NCBI GenBank assembly: GCA_005883355.1
Contig: VAXG01000013.1
Coordinates: 1 to 37,251, forward strand
Origin: Actinomycetota bacterium
GTDB taxonomy: Bacteria; Actinomycetota; Thermoleophilia; Gaiellales; Gaiellaceae
DNA length: 37,251 nt
Direction of reading: 5' to 3'
Of this stretch, positions 1 through 8,860 are shown in pieces. Under the pieces are notes generated by a model that searched no databases, was not told where the DNA came from, and worked only from the letters and a program-made list of their open reading frames with translations. The position numbers and the translations under genes are program-made. Position 1 is the first letter of the stretch; every line of letters begins with the position of its first letter.

Positions 1-1663
<1,663 letters not shown>

Positions 1664-1708
1664 TAGACCTCTTTCGGCAGGGTACCAGCCTCGGTTTGAG
1701 CTACTACG

Positions 1709-1723
1709 ACCCCAAAAGGGGGT
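1709..1723 (-). promoter_or_regulatory. Small dyad between hprT and ftsH
   Basis: ACCCC and GGGGT arms surround a five-base loop just after the hprT stop. The stem is too short and lacks a T tract, so it is at most a weak pause or processing site between the two genes. Confidence 0.25.
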
Positions 1724-1735
1724 GATCGGCCTATT

Positions 1736-2299
1736 TCAGGCGCCCTCCGGCACCAACTCCGAGTCCAATACGCCCACGTAGGGCAGGTTCCTGTATCGCT
1801 CGGCGAAATCCAGTCCGTAGCCCACCACGAAACGATTGGGGATCTCGAAGCCGATGTAGCGGACGGGCACGTCGATTTCGCGCCGATCCGGCTTGGTCAG
1901 GAGGGCGCAGACCTCCAGAGTCGCAGGCTCGCGGGCCTCGAGGTTCCGCATCAGGTACGAGAGGGTCAACCCCGAATCGATGATGTCCTCGACGACGAGG
2001 ACGTTGCGGGCCTCGATGTTGATGTCCAGGTCCTTGAGGATCCGGACGACCCCGGACGAGTCGGTCTGGGCCCCGTAGCTCGAAATCGCCATGAAGTCGA
2101 TCTCGCACGGGATCGCAAGCGTGCGCATGAGATCGGCCATGAAGAAAACGGCGCCCTTGAGGACGCCGATCAGCAGCAGATCCCGGCCCGCGTAATCGGC
2201 CGAGATCTCCTCTCCCAGCTCGACGACGCGTGACCGCAGCCGGTCCTCGTCGATGAGGACCTCCGAGACTCCGCGCTCCAGCTCAGTCTGCTGCGACAC
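1736..2299 (-). CDS. hprT: Hypoxanthine phosphoribosyltransferase
   Basis: Purine salvage enzyme joining hypoxanthine or guanine to PRPP to give IMP or GMP in the cytoplasm. The 187-residue length is normal. The PRPP-binding signature VLVVEDIIDSG sits at residues 100-110, preceded by the flexible-loop region SSYGAQTDSSG and followed by KPDRR and the late DFAERYR segment. The GTG start was chosen because the family begins about ten residues before the LIDED segment; it overlaps the end of tilS by 17 bases, so translation is probably coupled. The longer open frame upstream is the tilS reading region and is not used. Together with the nearby purine nucleoside phosphorylase it suggests active purine salvage. 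Confidence 0.97.
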   Translation of the reverse strand: MSQQTELERGVSEVLIDEDRLRSRVVELGEEISADYAGRDLLLIGVLKGAVFFMADLMRTLAIPCEIDFMAISSYGAQTDSSGVVRILKDLDINIEARNVLVVEDIIDSGLTLSYLMRNLEAREPATLEVCALLTKPDRREIDVPVRYIGFEIPNRFVVGYGLDFAERYRNLPYVGVLDSELVPEGA

Positions 2300-3257
2300 G
2301 CTCGACGCGCACTCCTTCCGCCTCGACGACGCCCGGAACGGCGACCACGTCGTCTCCGCGCACGACGAGAGGCCACGACTCGCGGGCGGAACGGGGAATC
2401 TTCGCGTCGACGAACACGTCCTGGATCTTCTTCGATCTCCCAGCGAGCCGATCGCCGGCACGCCAGGCCCGTACCTTAAGGCCTGGGAGCTTCGACGCGA
2501 TCCGCCATTCGCCCCAGCGCACCTCGCCGTCGAGCGCGACAGGCGTTCGCTCGAGCCAGACGCGGTCGTACTCGCGCACGGCCGTGAGACCGGCGCCAAG
2601 GTCGAGCCGCCTCGATCCGGCGGTCGACGCGAGGAGTTCGTCGAGCGCCGTGGGCTCCGCGTCGGCTAGGCGAAGCAGGTTGCGCTCGGCGGCGGGGTGC
2701 AGCTCGCGCAGCCGCGGAACGATCTCATCACGGATCAGGCCCCGCTTGGTGTGGCTGTTCGAGTCGTCGATTCGGAACTCGAGCCCTTCGTTGCGGCAGT
2801 ACGCCTCCGTCTCCTCGCGCCAGACCGAGAGCAGCGGCCGCACCACTCCGTCCTCTCGGCGGACTTTGATCCCTTTCGCCACGCCGCTCGCAACGAGCTT
2901 GTAGAGCAGGGTCTCGACCTGGTCCGACGCGGTGTGGCCCGTGGCGCGCAAGCGGTCGGTCGCGAACGAGTAGCGGATCCTGCGCCAGTCGTCCTCGGTC
3001 AGGCCGCCGGTGCCGTCGACCACCTCGGCGCCGAAACGCTCCGCGCAGAAGCGCGCATCCTCGTCGGAGGCGGCCCCCCGGAGCCCGTGGTTCACGTGCA
3101 AAGCCGACACTCGGTAGCCGAGCTTCGTCAGAACGTGCCAGAGGCACGTCGAGTCCGCGCCTCCCGAAATCAGGCAGGTCACGTCGCCGCCCGGGGCGAT
3201 CAGGTCGTGCCGGCGGATCGACTCCTCGACTCGTGCCCGCAGCCCGTCCGTGTCCAC
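2283..3257 (-). CDS. tilS: tRNA(Ile)-lysidine synthase
   Basis: Forms lysidine at the wobble C of the CAU-anticodon tRNA-Ile, using lysine and ATP, so that the tRNA reads AUA. The N-terminal PP-loop motif SGGADS is at residues 31-36, followed by VNHGLRG and later GHTASDQVETLL, all typical of TilS. About 324 residues, in the range of the shorter actinobacterial enzymes. The GTG at 3257 is preferred over an ATG 13 codons upstream because a TACCCT -10 box ends six bases before it, matching the leaderless pattern of many neighbours. First gene of the tilS-hprT-ftsH run. Confidence 0.95.
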   Translation of the reverse strand: MDTDGLRARVEESIRRHDLIAPGGDVTCLISGGADSTCLWHVLTKLGYRVSALHVNHGLRGAASDEDARFCAERFGAEVVDGTGGLTEDDWRRIRYSFATDRLRATGHTASDQVETLLYKLVASGVAKGIKVRREDGVVRPLLSVWREETEAYCRNEGLEFRIDDSNSHTKRGLIRDEIVPRLRELHPAAERNLLRLADAEPTALDELLASTAGSRRLDLGAGLTAVREYDRVWLERTPVALDGEVRWGEWRIASKLPGLKVRAWRAGDRLAGRSKKIQDVFVDAKIPRSARESWPLVVRGDDVVAVPGVVEAEGVRVERVAAD

Positions 3258-3263
3258 CCGAAC

Positions 3264-3269
3264 AGGGTA
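3264..3269 (-). promoter_or_regulatory. -10 box of tilS (TACCCT)
   Basis: TACCCT on the minus strand ends six bases before the GTG start. No convincing -35 is seen. This places the transcription start at or next to the start codon. Confidence 0.55.
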
Positions 3270-3313
3270 GACAGGCCACGGCAAAACCGCGCGCACCGCA
3301 GCAGCACGTCGAG

Positions 3314-3330
3314 CGAAAGCGCAGCTTTCG
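3314..3330 (-). terminator. Hairpin after the secreted hypothetical gene
   Basis: Perfect 7-bp stem CGAAAGC/GCTTTCG with loop GCA, starting five bases past the stop of the 3336-3806 gene. There is no T tract. A longer hairpin of the same CGAAAGC type closes the acyl-CoA dehydrogenase gene at 16441-16468. Confidence 0.5.
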
Positions 3331-3335
3331 GGCGG

Positions 3336-3806
3336 TTAAAGAAGCGGTGAGACGTCGCAGCCGCGTTCAGCCAGGGCGGGCTTCGCCTGCGCGAGGACGT
3401 CGTGGGCGAAGTTCGCGAGCCCGTAGGCGCGATAGATGTACTTGCCCGGATCGTGGTGGTGCTTGTCGGCACGGATGGCGCGACCGTATTCGATGAACAT
3501 CGCTCGCAGGATGGTCCGCGTCTTGGAGAGCGACGGATCGCTCGGATCCGTGTTGAGCAGGCTCGTGACTGAGGACTGCGTCTGCAGGATCACGTCGTCG
3601 GCCTTGGCGTTGCCCTGCAGGTAGTCCTGCGAAAGCGTGCCGAGTGCGGCCATGTTGAGCTGCGCAGCGCCGAGGAACTGCCGGTCGGTCGCCGAGCAGG
3701 TGTGGCTGATCGCAGCCTTTCCGCTTCCGCTAGTGAGGACGGCCAGAGAGGCCACGACGAAGATCGCCACAGCAAGTCCCGCGGCCGCAGTGATGCGGGG
3801 CTTCAC
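3336..3806 (-). CDS. Secreted or membrane-anchored hypothetical protein
   Basis: 156 residues starting at GTG, with AGGGATC just upstream. Residues 1-33 are a basic start plus a hydrophobic stretch (GLAVAIFVVASLAVL), read as an uncleaved anchor or a signal peptide. The remaining domain is polar and helical, with two cysteines (in SHTCS near the anchor and in RGCDV near the end) that could pair outside the cell, and a histidine run ADKHHHDPG. I do not recognise a family. It is the third gene of a minus-strand run after the GNAT gene and the candidate microprotein, 36 bases downstream of the latter, so it is probably co-transcribed. Confidence 0.75.
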   Translation of the reverse strand: MKPRITAAAGLAVAIFVVASLAVLTSGSGKAAISHTCSATDRQFLGAAQLNMAALGTLSQDYLQGNAKADDVILQTQSSVTSLLNTDPSDPSLSKTRTILRAMFIEYGRAIRADKHHHDPGKYIYRAYGLANFAHDVLAQAKPALAERGCDVSPLL

Positions 3807-3842
3807 GATCCCTACTTCGGCGCGGGCGCCGGTGACGCTTCA

Positions 3843-3950
3843 TCACCCGTTTGGGGGGTGGGCCCGATGCCATGTGACATAGGACGCGAGCTGCTGCGCG
3901 ACCCAGCGAAGGACCCACGCGGCCAAGGCGAGCCGCAACAGGCGAATCAA
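3843..3950 (-). CDS. Candidate 35-residue membrane microprotein
   Basis: A short frame begins with TTG that overlaps the TGA stop of the GNAT gene (TTGA) and ends 36 bases before the next gene. It encodes a basic hydrophobic helix (LLRLALAAWVLRWVAQQLA) and a polar tail rich in His, Pro and Asn. The stop/start overlap suggests coupled translation, and the composition (three Trp, alternating Leu and Arg) does not look like random out-of-frame GC-rich code. No family recognised. It could still be chance, as the start is weak. Confidence 0.4.
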   Translation of the reverse strand: MIRLLRLALAAWVLRWVAQQLASYVTWHRAHPPNG

Positions 3951-4726
3951 AAGATCAGCGACCTGTAGAAGCCGTGTCGCTGCATCCCGATCGCTTCGTA
4001 GACGCGGATTGCGGGTTGGTTCTCGGGCCGGACGAAGAGGCAGACGGTCGGTACGCGCTGGAGCAACAGGCGACAGAGATCCCGCATTCCGCGCTGCGCG
4101 TACCCGTTGCGCCGTGCCGGCGGATCCACCCAGACCTGTTGCACCTGCACCGCGTCCGGCGTCCACGCCGACGCCTCCGCCTTGAAAAGAATCCTGCCGC
4201 GCTCGACCCAGAGCCAGGAGCGTCCTTCCTCGATCTGAGAGCGCGTGCGCCAGCGGAAGCCCTCCGGATCCCGCGCCATCGGATCGACTCCGATCTCCTC
4301 TTCGTGCGCGGCCGCGCACGCGGGCAGCAACAGCGGGAAGTCCTTGTCGGTCGCCGGCCGAAGGCCGGTATCCCCTGCAGGCGGCGGCTCGGTGAGCGCG
4401 TACACGGGCTGCCCGGGCCGGTCGTTTCGCGGCGTGGGCATCAGTCCGGCGAGATCGTCCCAGAGCTCGTCGACCGCACGCTCCTCGCCGATGATCATGC
4501 GGGCGCGGCCCCGAGCTGCCGCCTCTGCGAAACGGCCGCAATCAGCGCCAGACGGAACGACGTTGGCGCCAACGTGACAGAGGGCGGTCAGGCGGCCGTT
4601 GTCGGCGAAGGCGCTGAACCGGCCCAGCCGCCGCCGGGCGACGTCCTCGAGGAAGACGCGCTCCACGGGGTCCTCGGCGCAAAACTCGAGAATCTGGACG
4701 AGCCGGGGCTCGATCGCACCTTTCAC
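3947..4726 (-). CDS. GNAT-family N-acetyltransferase with N-terminal DUF4081-like domain
   Basis: About 259 residues. The N-terminal half (beginning VKGAIEPRL) resembles the DUF4081 region found ahead of GNAT domains in actinobacteria. The C-terminal half is a GNAT fold: strand VQVQQVWVDPP, the acetyl-CoA pyrophosphate loop RRNGYA, and the late strand and helix LFVRPENQPAIRVYEAIGM. The probable reaction is acetyl transfer from acetyl-CoA to an amine, of unknown substrate. The GTG at 4726 was chosen because everything upstream in frame runs antisense to the purine nucleoside phosphorylase gene. A CACTAT box lies seven bases before it. Divergent from that gene. Confidence 0.85.
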   Translation of the reverse strand: MKGAIEPRLVQILEFCAEDPVERVFLEDVARRRLGRFSAFADNGRLTALCHVGANVVPSGADCGRFAEAAARGRARMIIGEERAVDELWDDLAGLMPTPRNDRPGQPVYALTEPPPAGDTGLRPATDKDFPLLLPACAAAHEEEIGVDPMARDPEGFRWRTRSQIEEGRSWLWVERGRILFKAEASAWTPDAVQVQQVWVDPPARRNGYAQRGMRDLCRLLLQRVPTVCLFVRPENQPAIRVYEAIGMQRHGFYRSLIF

Positions 4727-4747
4727 TGCCCCAATAGTGGCACGGGT

Positions 4748-4753
4748 TAGGGT
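4748..4753 (+). promoter_or_regulatory. -10 box of the purine nucleoside phosphorylase gene (TAGGGT)
   Basis: TAGGGT lies nine bases before the ATG at 4763 and there is no ribosome-binding sequence between them, consistent with a leaderless or nearly leaderless mRNA. Confidence 0.5.
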
Positions 4754-4762
4754 TGCGCTCTC

Positions 4763-5482
4763 ATGCCGATCCACATTCGAGCGGAGCCGGGGGAGTACGC
4801 CGAGGCCTGCCTTCTTCCCGGCGATCCGCTGCGGGCGAAGTACATCGCAGAGACCTACCTCGACGACCCGGTCGAGAAGAACTCCGAGCGTGGGCTGCTC
4901 GGATACACCGGCACCTACGAAGGCAAGCCGGTCTCGGTCCAGGGCACGGGTATGGGCTGCCCAGGCGCGACGATCGTCTTCGAGGAGCTGATCCAGCTCG
5001 GCGTGAAGAAGCTGCTGCGCGTGGGCACGTGCGGAGGGCTGCAGGCCCACCATGCTCTCGGCGACCTGATCGTGGCTCTGTCCGCCGTCGCGGACGACCG
5101 CACCGCCGATCACCTCGTCGGGCACGAGCCGCACTGCCCAACGGCGAGCTGGGAGCTCATCCACGGAGCAGTGCATACCGCCAAGCAGATGGGCCAGTCG
5201 ATGCACGTCGGGCCCATCGTCTCGAGCGACGTCTTCTACAACCCCGACGAGAACCAGTACGAACGGTGGTCGAGGCGAGGCGTGCTGGCGGTCGAGATGG
5301 AGGCCTCGGCGCTCTTCACGGTCGGTGCGCTCCGCGGCGTCCAGTCTGGGTGTCTCCTCACCGTGAGCGACATCGTCGTCGAGGGCGAGTTCAAGCGCAT
5401 CACCGACGAGGAGCTCCGCGCAGCTGTCGACCGGATGACGCGCGTCGCGCTCGCGACGGTCACTGCCGACGAGAAGCACTGA
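4763..5482 (+). CDS. deoD: Purine nucleoside phosphorylase, DeoD type
   Basis: Phosphorolytic cleavage of purine nucleosides to free base and ribose-1-phosphate, feeding salvage by enzymes such as the nearby HprT. The 239 residues match the hexameric DeoD (trimeric-fold PNP-UDP) family: phosphate-loop LLPGDPLRAKYIAE at 17-30, central RVGTCGG, and ribose/base-binding VEMEASALF. The catalytic Asp region near the C-terminus is present as VSDIVVEGE. The start ATG precedes the usual PIHIRAEPGE opening. The downstream lipid kinase begins inside its stop codon, so the two form an operon although their functions are unrelated. Confidence 0.96.
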   Translation: MPIHIRAEPGEYAEACLLPGDPLRAKYIAETYLDDPVEKNSERGLLGYTGTYEGKPVSVQGTGMGCPGATIVFEELIQLGVKKLLRVGTCGGLQAHHALGDLIVALSAVADDRTADHLVGHEPHCPTASWELIHGAVHTAKQMGQSMHVGPIVSSDVFYNPDENQYERWSRRGVLAVEMEASALFTVGALRGVQSGCLLTVSDIVVEGEFKRITDEELRAAVDRMTRVALATVTADEKH

Positions 5483-6390
5483 GCAGCACGGTCTTCCTCG
5501 TCAACCCCGCGTCGGCAAACGGTTCGACCGGAAGACGCTGGCCGGAGATCGCGCGTGTCGCCGCAGCGGCGGGGCTCACCGGAGATGCGCTCTTCTCGCG
5601 CTCGGCCGGCGAGTTGACCGAGCTGGCTTGCCGCGCCGCGGACGACGGCGCTGAGTTGCTGGTCGTCGTCGGAGGCGACGGGTCGGTGCACGAGGTCGTC
5701 AACGGGATCGCTGAACGCGACAGCGTCGAGATCGCGGTGATAGCTCGTGGGACGGGCTGGGACTTCGCCCGCTCGCTCGGGCTGCCGCGCAACATCGACC
5801 GCGCGGTCGACGTCGCGCTCTCAGGCCAGACGCGCACGATCGATCTGGGCCGCGCGACGTACCGACTCTGGGCGGGCGGCGAGGGGAAGTCCTTCTTTGC
5901 CAACGTCGCGAGCGCGGGGATGAGCGGCGCAATCGCCCAGCGCGCCAACGACAGCTCCAAAGCACTCGGCGGCAAAGTCTCGTACGTCTGGTCGACGTTC
6001 GCCGTCTTCGCACGCTGGACGAGCAATGAGATCCAGGTCTCGGTCGACGGCGAGAAGCGCCGTGGCCGGATGCACGACGTCATCGTCGCCAACGGCCCAT
6101 TCGTCGGCGGCGGCATGAAGATCTGCCCGGACGCAGAGCCCGATGACGGGACCTTCGACGTGCTGTTGATCGGCGACCTCACGAAAAGGGATCTGGTGCT
6201 GACCATGCCGAAGATCTTCCGGGGCACGCATCTTCCGCACCCGAAGGCCGAGCTCCTCCGTGGCGCGCAAGTGAGCGTGGACGCTGCCGATCCTCTCCCG
6301 ATCCAGCTCGACGGAGAGCAGCCCGGAACGACGCCGGCGCGCTTCGAGATCGTCCCGCGGGCGCTCCGGGTACGCGTGCCGCAGCACTAG
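5479..6390 (+). CDS. Diacylglycerol kinase-like lipid kinase (YegS/BmrU family)
   Basis: About 303 residues. It opens with the strand TVFLVNPASANG, the nucleotide-binding start of the DAGK catalytic domain, followed by VVGGDGSVHEVVNGI (the GGDG motif) and RGTGWDFARSLG. The C-terminal beta-sandwich includes ANGPFVGGGMKICPDAEPDDG, which is diagnostic of this family. It probably phosphorylates a lipid such as diacylglycerol at the membrane. No ATG, GTG or TTG fits the N-terminus; the only plausible start is CTG at 5479, overlapping the TGA of the preceding gene (CTGA). The same arrangement recurs at 29337. Confidence 0.92.
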   Translation: MSSTVFLVNPASANGSTGRRWPEIARVAAAAGLTGDALFSRSAGELTELACRAADDGAELLVVVGGDGSVHEVVNGIAERDSVEIAVIARGTGWDFARSLGLPRNIDRAVDVALSGQTRTIDLGRATYRLWAGGEGKSFFANVASAGMSGAIAQRANDSSKALGGKVSYVWSTFAVFARWTSNEIQVSVDGEKRRGRMHDVIVANGPFVGGGMKICPDAEPDDGTFDVLLIGDLTKRDLVLTMPKIFRGTHLPHPKAELLRGAQVSVDAADPLPIQLDGEQPGTTPARFEIVPRALRVRVPQH

Positions 6391-6414
6391 TCCCGTGACA
6401 CACGCGTTACGGTT

Positions 6415-6441
6415 TCGTACCCGTGCCTGGCACCGGTACGA
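6415..6441. terminator. Imperfect palindrome between convergent genes
   Basis: Arms TCGTACC-C-GTGCC and GGCAC-C-GGTACGA face each other across one T, giving 12 paired positions and one C-C mismatch. It lies between the convergent lipid kinase and coiled-coil genes and may act as a bidirectional terminator. Its GTGCC-T-GGCAC core resembles the GTGTC-C-GACAC core of the repeats near 12142-12282. Confidence 0.5.
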
Positions 6442-6464
6442 GGCCGAAAGCGACGCGCCTCTCT

Positions 6465-6761
6465 CTAGCTGCCGGCGCCGCGCTTGCGCGCGGCAGTGGA
6501 GCGCTTTGCCGAGGAGGTCTTGCGCGAGCTCGATGTGCCCTTCCCCTCGAGCTTGTCGAGCCGCTTCTCGATCGCAGTGAGCCGCCTCTCGAGCTTGTCG
6601 ATCGTGCGGACGCTCTTCTGCAGCTCGTCGACGCGGTCGCGAAGCGTCCCGAGCGCGCCGAGCACCTTGTCCGCCCCGGGTGCGCTGCCGATCCGCTGGA
6701 TCGCCTCCTCGCCGGCTCCTGCAAGCCGCTCCACGATGTTCTTCTGTCTGGGCCTGGCCAT
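6465..6761 (-). CDS. Small basic coiled-coil protein, function unknown
   Basis: 98 residues, start ATG. After a short helical opening (VERLAGAGEEAIQRIG), residues about 35-75 form a heptad-like coiled coil (LRDRVDELQKSVRTIDKLERRLTAIEKRL, given here only as a description of its Leu/Ile spacing). Residues about 76-98 are a Lys/Arg/Ser-rich tail that could bind DNA or polyphosphate. No family recognised beyond similarity in shape to other small actinobacterial coiled-coil proteins. A CACGAT box lies six bases before the ATG. Its 3' end faces the lipid kinase across a palindrome. Confidence 0.8.
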   Translation of the reverse strand: MARPRQKNIVERLAGAGEEAIQRIGSAPGADKVLGALGTLRDRVDELQKSVRTIDKLERRLTAIEKRLDKLEGKGTSSSRKTSSAKRSTAARKRGAGS

Positions 6762-6777
6762 GGCCCTATCGTGCCAG

Positions 6778-6806
6778 TTGCGATCGCGGCGCGTCGTGCC
6801 TACGCT
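6778..6806 (+). promoter_or_regulatory. Promoter of the secreted EEP gene (TTGCGA-17-TACGCT)
   Basis: A -35 TTGCGA at 6778-6783 and a -10 TACGCT at 6801-6806 are separated by 17 bases. The -10 ends seven bases before the GTG at 6814. One of the best complete promoters in the window; it predicts transcription starting at the start codon. Confidence 0.65.
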
Positions 6807-6813
6807 CCTCCGC

Positions 6814-7854
6814 GTGAAAGGAGCCGCCGCTCTCCTTGCGCTCCTCGCGTGTGTTTGCGCTTCGGCAGGAGAGGCCAAGCGCTCGCCGGTCACGGTCAGG
6901 GTGATGACACGGAACCTGTATCTCGGGACGAACCTCGACGCGATCGTCCAGGCGAAATCGACCCCCGAGGCTTTCTCCGCCGTCGAAAAGGGCTGGGCCG
7001 ACGTCCAGGCCAATGATTTCCCAACCCGCGCACGCGCGATCGCCAGGGAGATCGCCAGGGCTCGACCGGACTTCGCGGGGTTCCAGGAGCTGTCGCTGTA
7101 CAGGACGCAGACGCCTGCCGACTTCACGGTGACACCCGCGACAACCGTCGCGCTGGACTACGCGAAGGAACTGCGCAAGGCGCTGGCCGCGCGAAAGCTG
7201 CACTACCGCTTCCTCGCGATCGCAAACGAGACGGATGCGGAGCTGCCAAGCGGCGATCCTCCGAACATGGACATCAGGCTCACGGTCCGCGACGGGCTGC
7301 TCGTCAGGATCGACAAGGAGATCAAGATCAGGCGCGTGCGCAGCGGTCTCTACTCGACCACGACGTCTCTCTTCGGCGGCTTCGTGATCGCGAAGCGCGG
7401 CTGGGTGCTCGCTGACGCGACGATTGCCGGGCGCACGTTCCGGGTGGTCACGACGCATCTCGAGTCGTTCAACGACACGTCCCAGGTCGCGCAAGGAAAA
7501 GAGCTCGTTGCTGCCGGTGGCCCCGCGACGACGAGTCTGCCGACGATCCTGCTCGGCGACCTCAACTCCCGCGCAGACGGGACGGGCACGCCGACCCACG
7601 CCGACCTGCTCGCCGCGGGGTTCCAGGATGCGTGGACGCAGGCGCACCCGGGCGACATCGGGTTGACGTGCTGCCACGGCGACGACCTGCGCGACGTGGG
7701 CGGGCCGTTCTACAGTCGGATCGACTACGTGCTGATGCGAAACGGCTTCAGAGCCGTCGCGGCGGGAATCGTCGGCCAGAAGCCCGGCGACCGCCTCGGC
7801 GGGCTCTGGCCCTCGGACCACGCGGGCGTCTGGGCACGGTTGCTACTTCCTTAG
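6814..7854 (+). CDS. Secreted endonuclease/exonuclease/phosphatase-fold protein
   Basis: About 346 residues. Residues 1-20 are a signal peptide (VKGAAALLALLACVCASAGEA). The mature part has the EEP metallo-hydrolase motifs in order: TRNLYLGTNL (first strand, Asn), FQELSLY (metal-binding Glu), TTHLES (catalytic His), LLGDLNSR (Asp-x-Asn), SRIDYVLMR and a final WPSDHAGVWA (Asp-His pair). The substrate could be DNA, phosphoinositide or sphingomyelin-type lipid; the sequence does not decide. The GTG at 6814 is supported by the -10 box seven bases upstream; another in-frame GTG at 6796 would lie upstream of that box. Its stop overlaps the convergent L,D-transpeptidase stop by four bases. Confidence 0.87.
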   Translation: MKGAAALLALLACVCASAGEAKRSPVTVRVMTRNLYLGTNLDAIVQAKSTPEAFSAVEKGWADVQANDFPTRARAIAREIARARPDFAGFQELSLYRTQTPADFTVTPATTVALDYAKELRKALAARKLHYRFLAIANETDAELPSGDPPNMDIRLTVRDGLLVRIDKEIKIRRVRSGLYSTTTSLFGGFVIAKRGWVLADATIAGRTFRVVTTHLESFNDTSQVAQGKELVAAGGPATTSLPTILLGDLNSRADGTGTPTHADLLAAGFQDAWTQAHPGDIGLTCCHGDDLRDVGGPFYSRIDYVLMRNGFRAVAAGIVGQKPGDRLGGLWPSDHAGVWARLLLP

Positions 7855-8606
7855 GAACGGATCCGGACGGGCGTGCCGTTCAAGGCCTGCGCGAACAGCT
7901 TCTTCAGCATCGAGTTGGGAATGCGAATGCAGCCGTTCGAGACGGCCTTGCCGATCGACCAGGGTGCGTTTGTCCCGTGGATCGCGATCGGGCCGCCCTG
8001 CGTCCAACCGGTCAGGACGTCGGAGAATGCCGAGACACCGATCGCACCGGGGCCGTATGGGCCGCCCTTGTCCCTCGGAATGAGCCGCTGGTTGACGTAG
8101 AAGCGCCCGGTCGGGGTAGGCGTCGCCGGTGCTCCTATTGCAGCCCTGGAGCTCAAGACGAGCTTGCCGCCCTTGTAGAGCCGCACCCGTTTCTCCGAGA
8201 GATCGACGACGATCCGGGTCGAGATCTTTGCGACCTCGACCTGCCCGGCGGGCACCCACGCGGTCACGCCGTTCGGTCGTTTGGGGATCTGGACGAGGTA
8301 CGACCTCGGAGTGCACCTGGCATCGACCTGCGCTCCCCGGATCGAGAAGATCGTGGGGGCGCCATTCACGTTCAGCCTGTGAAAGCTCGCGAAGGCGCGG
8401 GCCCCCGGGCGACGAGAGACTTCGGCCCGGGAGCGCACGATCGCTGCATACGCCAGCCGCGACGAGCCCAGCTTTTGGATCGAGCCCTCGGCGCACGTGG
8501 GGGACTTTGAGGTGATGTCCGCTCGGACGTCGGGCCGCTTCTCGGTGCCGCCGCAGCCCCCCAAGAGGGTGAGGCCGACCGCCGGAAGCACGGCGAGGGC
8601 GCGCAC
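7851..8606 (-). CDS. L,D-transpeptidase lipoprotein (YkuD domain)
   Basis: Makes 3-3 cross-links in peptidoglycan or attaches proteins to it, outside the membrane. About 251 residues. A lipoprotein signal ends in LLGGC with the lipidated Cys at residue 18. The C-terminal YkuD domain begins around IVVDLSEKRVRLYKGGKLV and carries IHGTN and the active-site signature SNGCIRI. The middle segment is not recognised. The GTG start gives an ideal lipoprotein signal and has TACGCT seven bases upstream; upstream in-frame ATG codons would add a polar stretch before the signal. Fits with the other wall enzymes of the window. Confidence 0.93.
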   Translation of the reverse strand: MRALAVLPAVGLTLLGGCGGTEKRPDVRADITSKSPTCAEGSIQKLGSSRLAYAAIVRSRAEVSRRPGARAFASFHRLNVNGAPTIFSIRGAQVDARCTPRSYLVQIPKRPNGVTAWVPAGQVEVAKISTRIVVDLSEKRVRLYKGGKLVLSSRAAIGAPATPTPTGRFYVNQRLIPRDKGGPYGPGAIGVSAFSDVLTGWTQGGPIAIHGTNAPWSIGKAVSNGCIRIPNSMLKKLFAQALNGTPVRIRS

Positions 8607-8613
8607 GCAGCAG

Positions 8614-8619
8614 AGCGTA
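8614..8619 (-). promoter_or_regulatory. -10 box of the L,D-transpeptidase gene (TACGCT)
   Basis: TACGCT on the minus strand ends seven bases before the GTG at 8606. The hexamer and spacing are the same as for the EEP gene at 6801. Confidence 0.55.
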
Positions 8620-8641
8620 TCGACGCTAAAGGGGTGTGAAG

Positions 8642-8683
8642 GTTCGGTGAACATCTGCCGACAACATTCTTTGACGACCGAAC
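8642..8683. repeat. Spaced inverted repeat in a divergent promoter region
   Basis: GTTCGGT at 8642-8648 and ACCGAAC at 8677-8683 face each other across 28 bases between the L,D-transpeptidase gene and the small CxxC gene. Possible paired regulator sites; could also be chance. Confidence 0.3.
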
Positions 8684-8690
8684 GTCTGAT

Positions 8691-8696
8691 TACTCT
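8691..8696 (+). promoter_or_regulatory. -10 box of the small CxxC protein gene (TACTCT)
   Basis: TACTCT is followed by GAGAGGA and the ATG at 8708, so the transcript would carry a very short leader containing the ribosome-binding site. A TTGACG at 8671 is too close (14 bases) to be a good -35. The same hexamer precedes the acyl-CoA dehydrogenase at 14312 and the tRNA-Pro. Confidence 0.4.
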
Positions 8697-8707
8697 GAGA
8701 GGACGTA

Positions 8708-8854
8708 ATGACGCTTCGTAGGCACAAGCACACCGCGATCACTATTCATGCGATCCGGCAGCGCGCCGGAGTCCCGTATCACGTGGAGCGGAAGGTCTGC
8801 TCGAACTGCCGCCGCCTCCTCGAAGAGAAGACGATCAAGCGCGCCGCGGCGTGA
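8708..8854 (+). CDS. 48-residue CxxC protein, possible zinc-binding
   Basis: A complete small gene with a good ribosome-binding site (AGAGGA, four bases before the ATG). The protein is basic: His/Arg-rich residues 4-19, then YHVERKVCSNCRRLLEE with C31-x-x-C34, and a KRAAA end. One CxxC plus nearby His could bind zinc, perhaps as a dimer. I do not recognise a named family. It is a monocistronic unit flanked by hairpins, which suggests an independently expressed housekeeping or stress microprotein. Confidence 0.75.
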   Translation: MTLRRHKHTAITIHAIRQRAGVPYHVERKVCSNCRRLLEEKTIKRAAA

Positions 8855-8860
8855 TGGAGA

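Noticed and set aside
4727..5479. N-terminal extension of the GNAT frame
   Set aside because: The extension runs antisense to the purine nucleoside phosphorylase gene, so only the part from GTG 4726 is coding.
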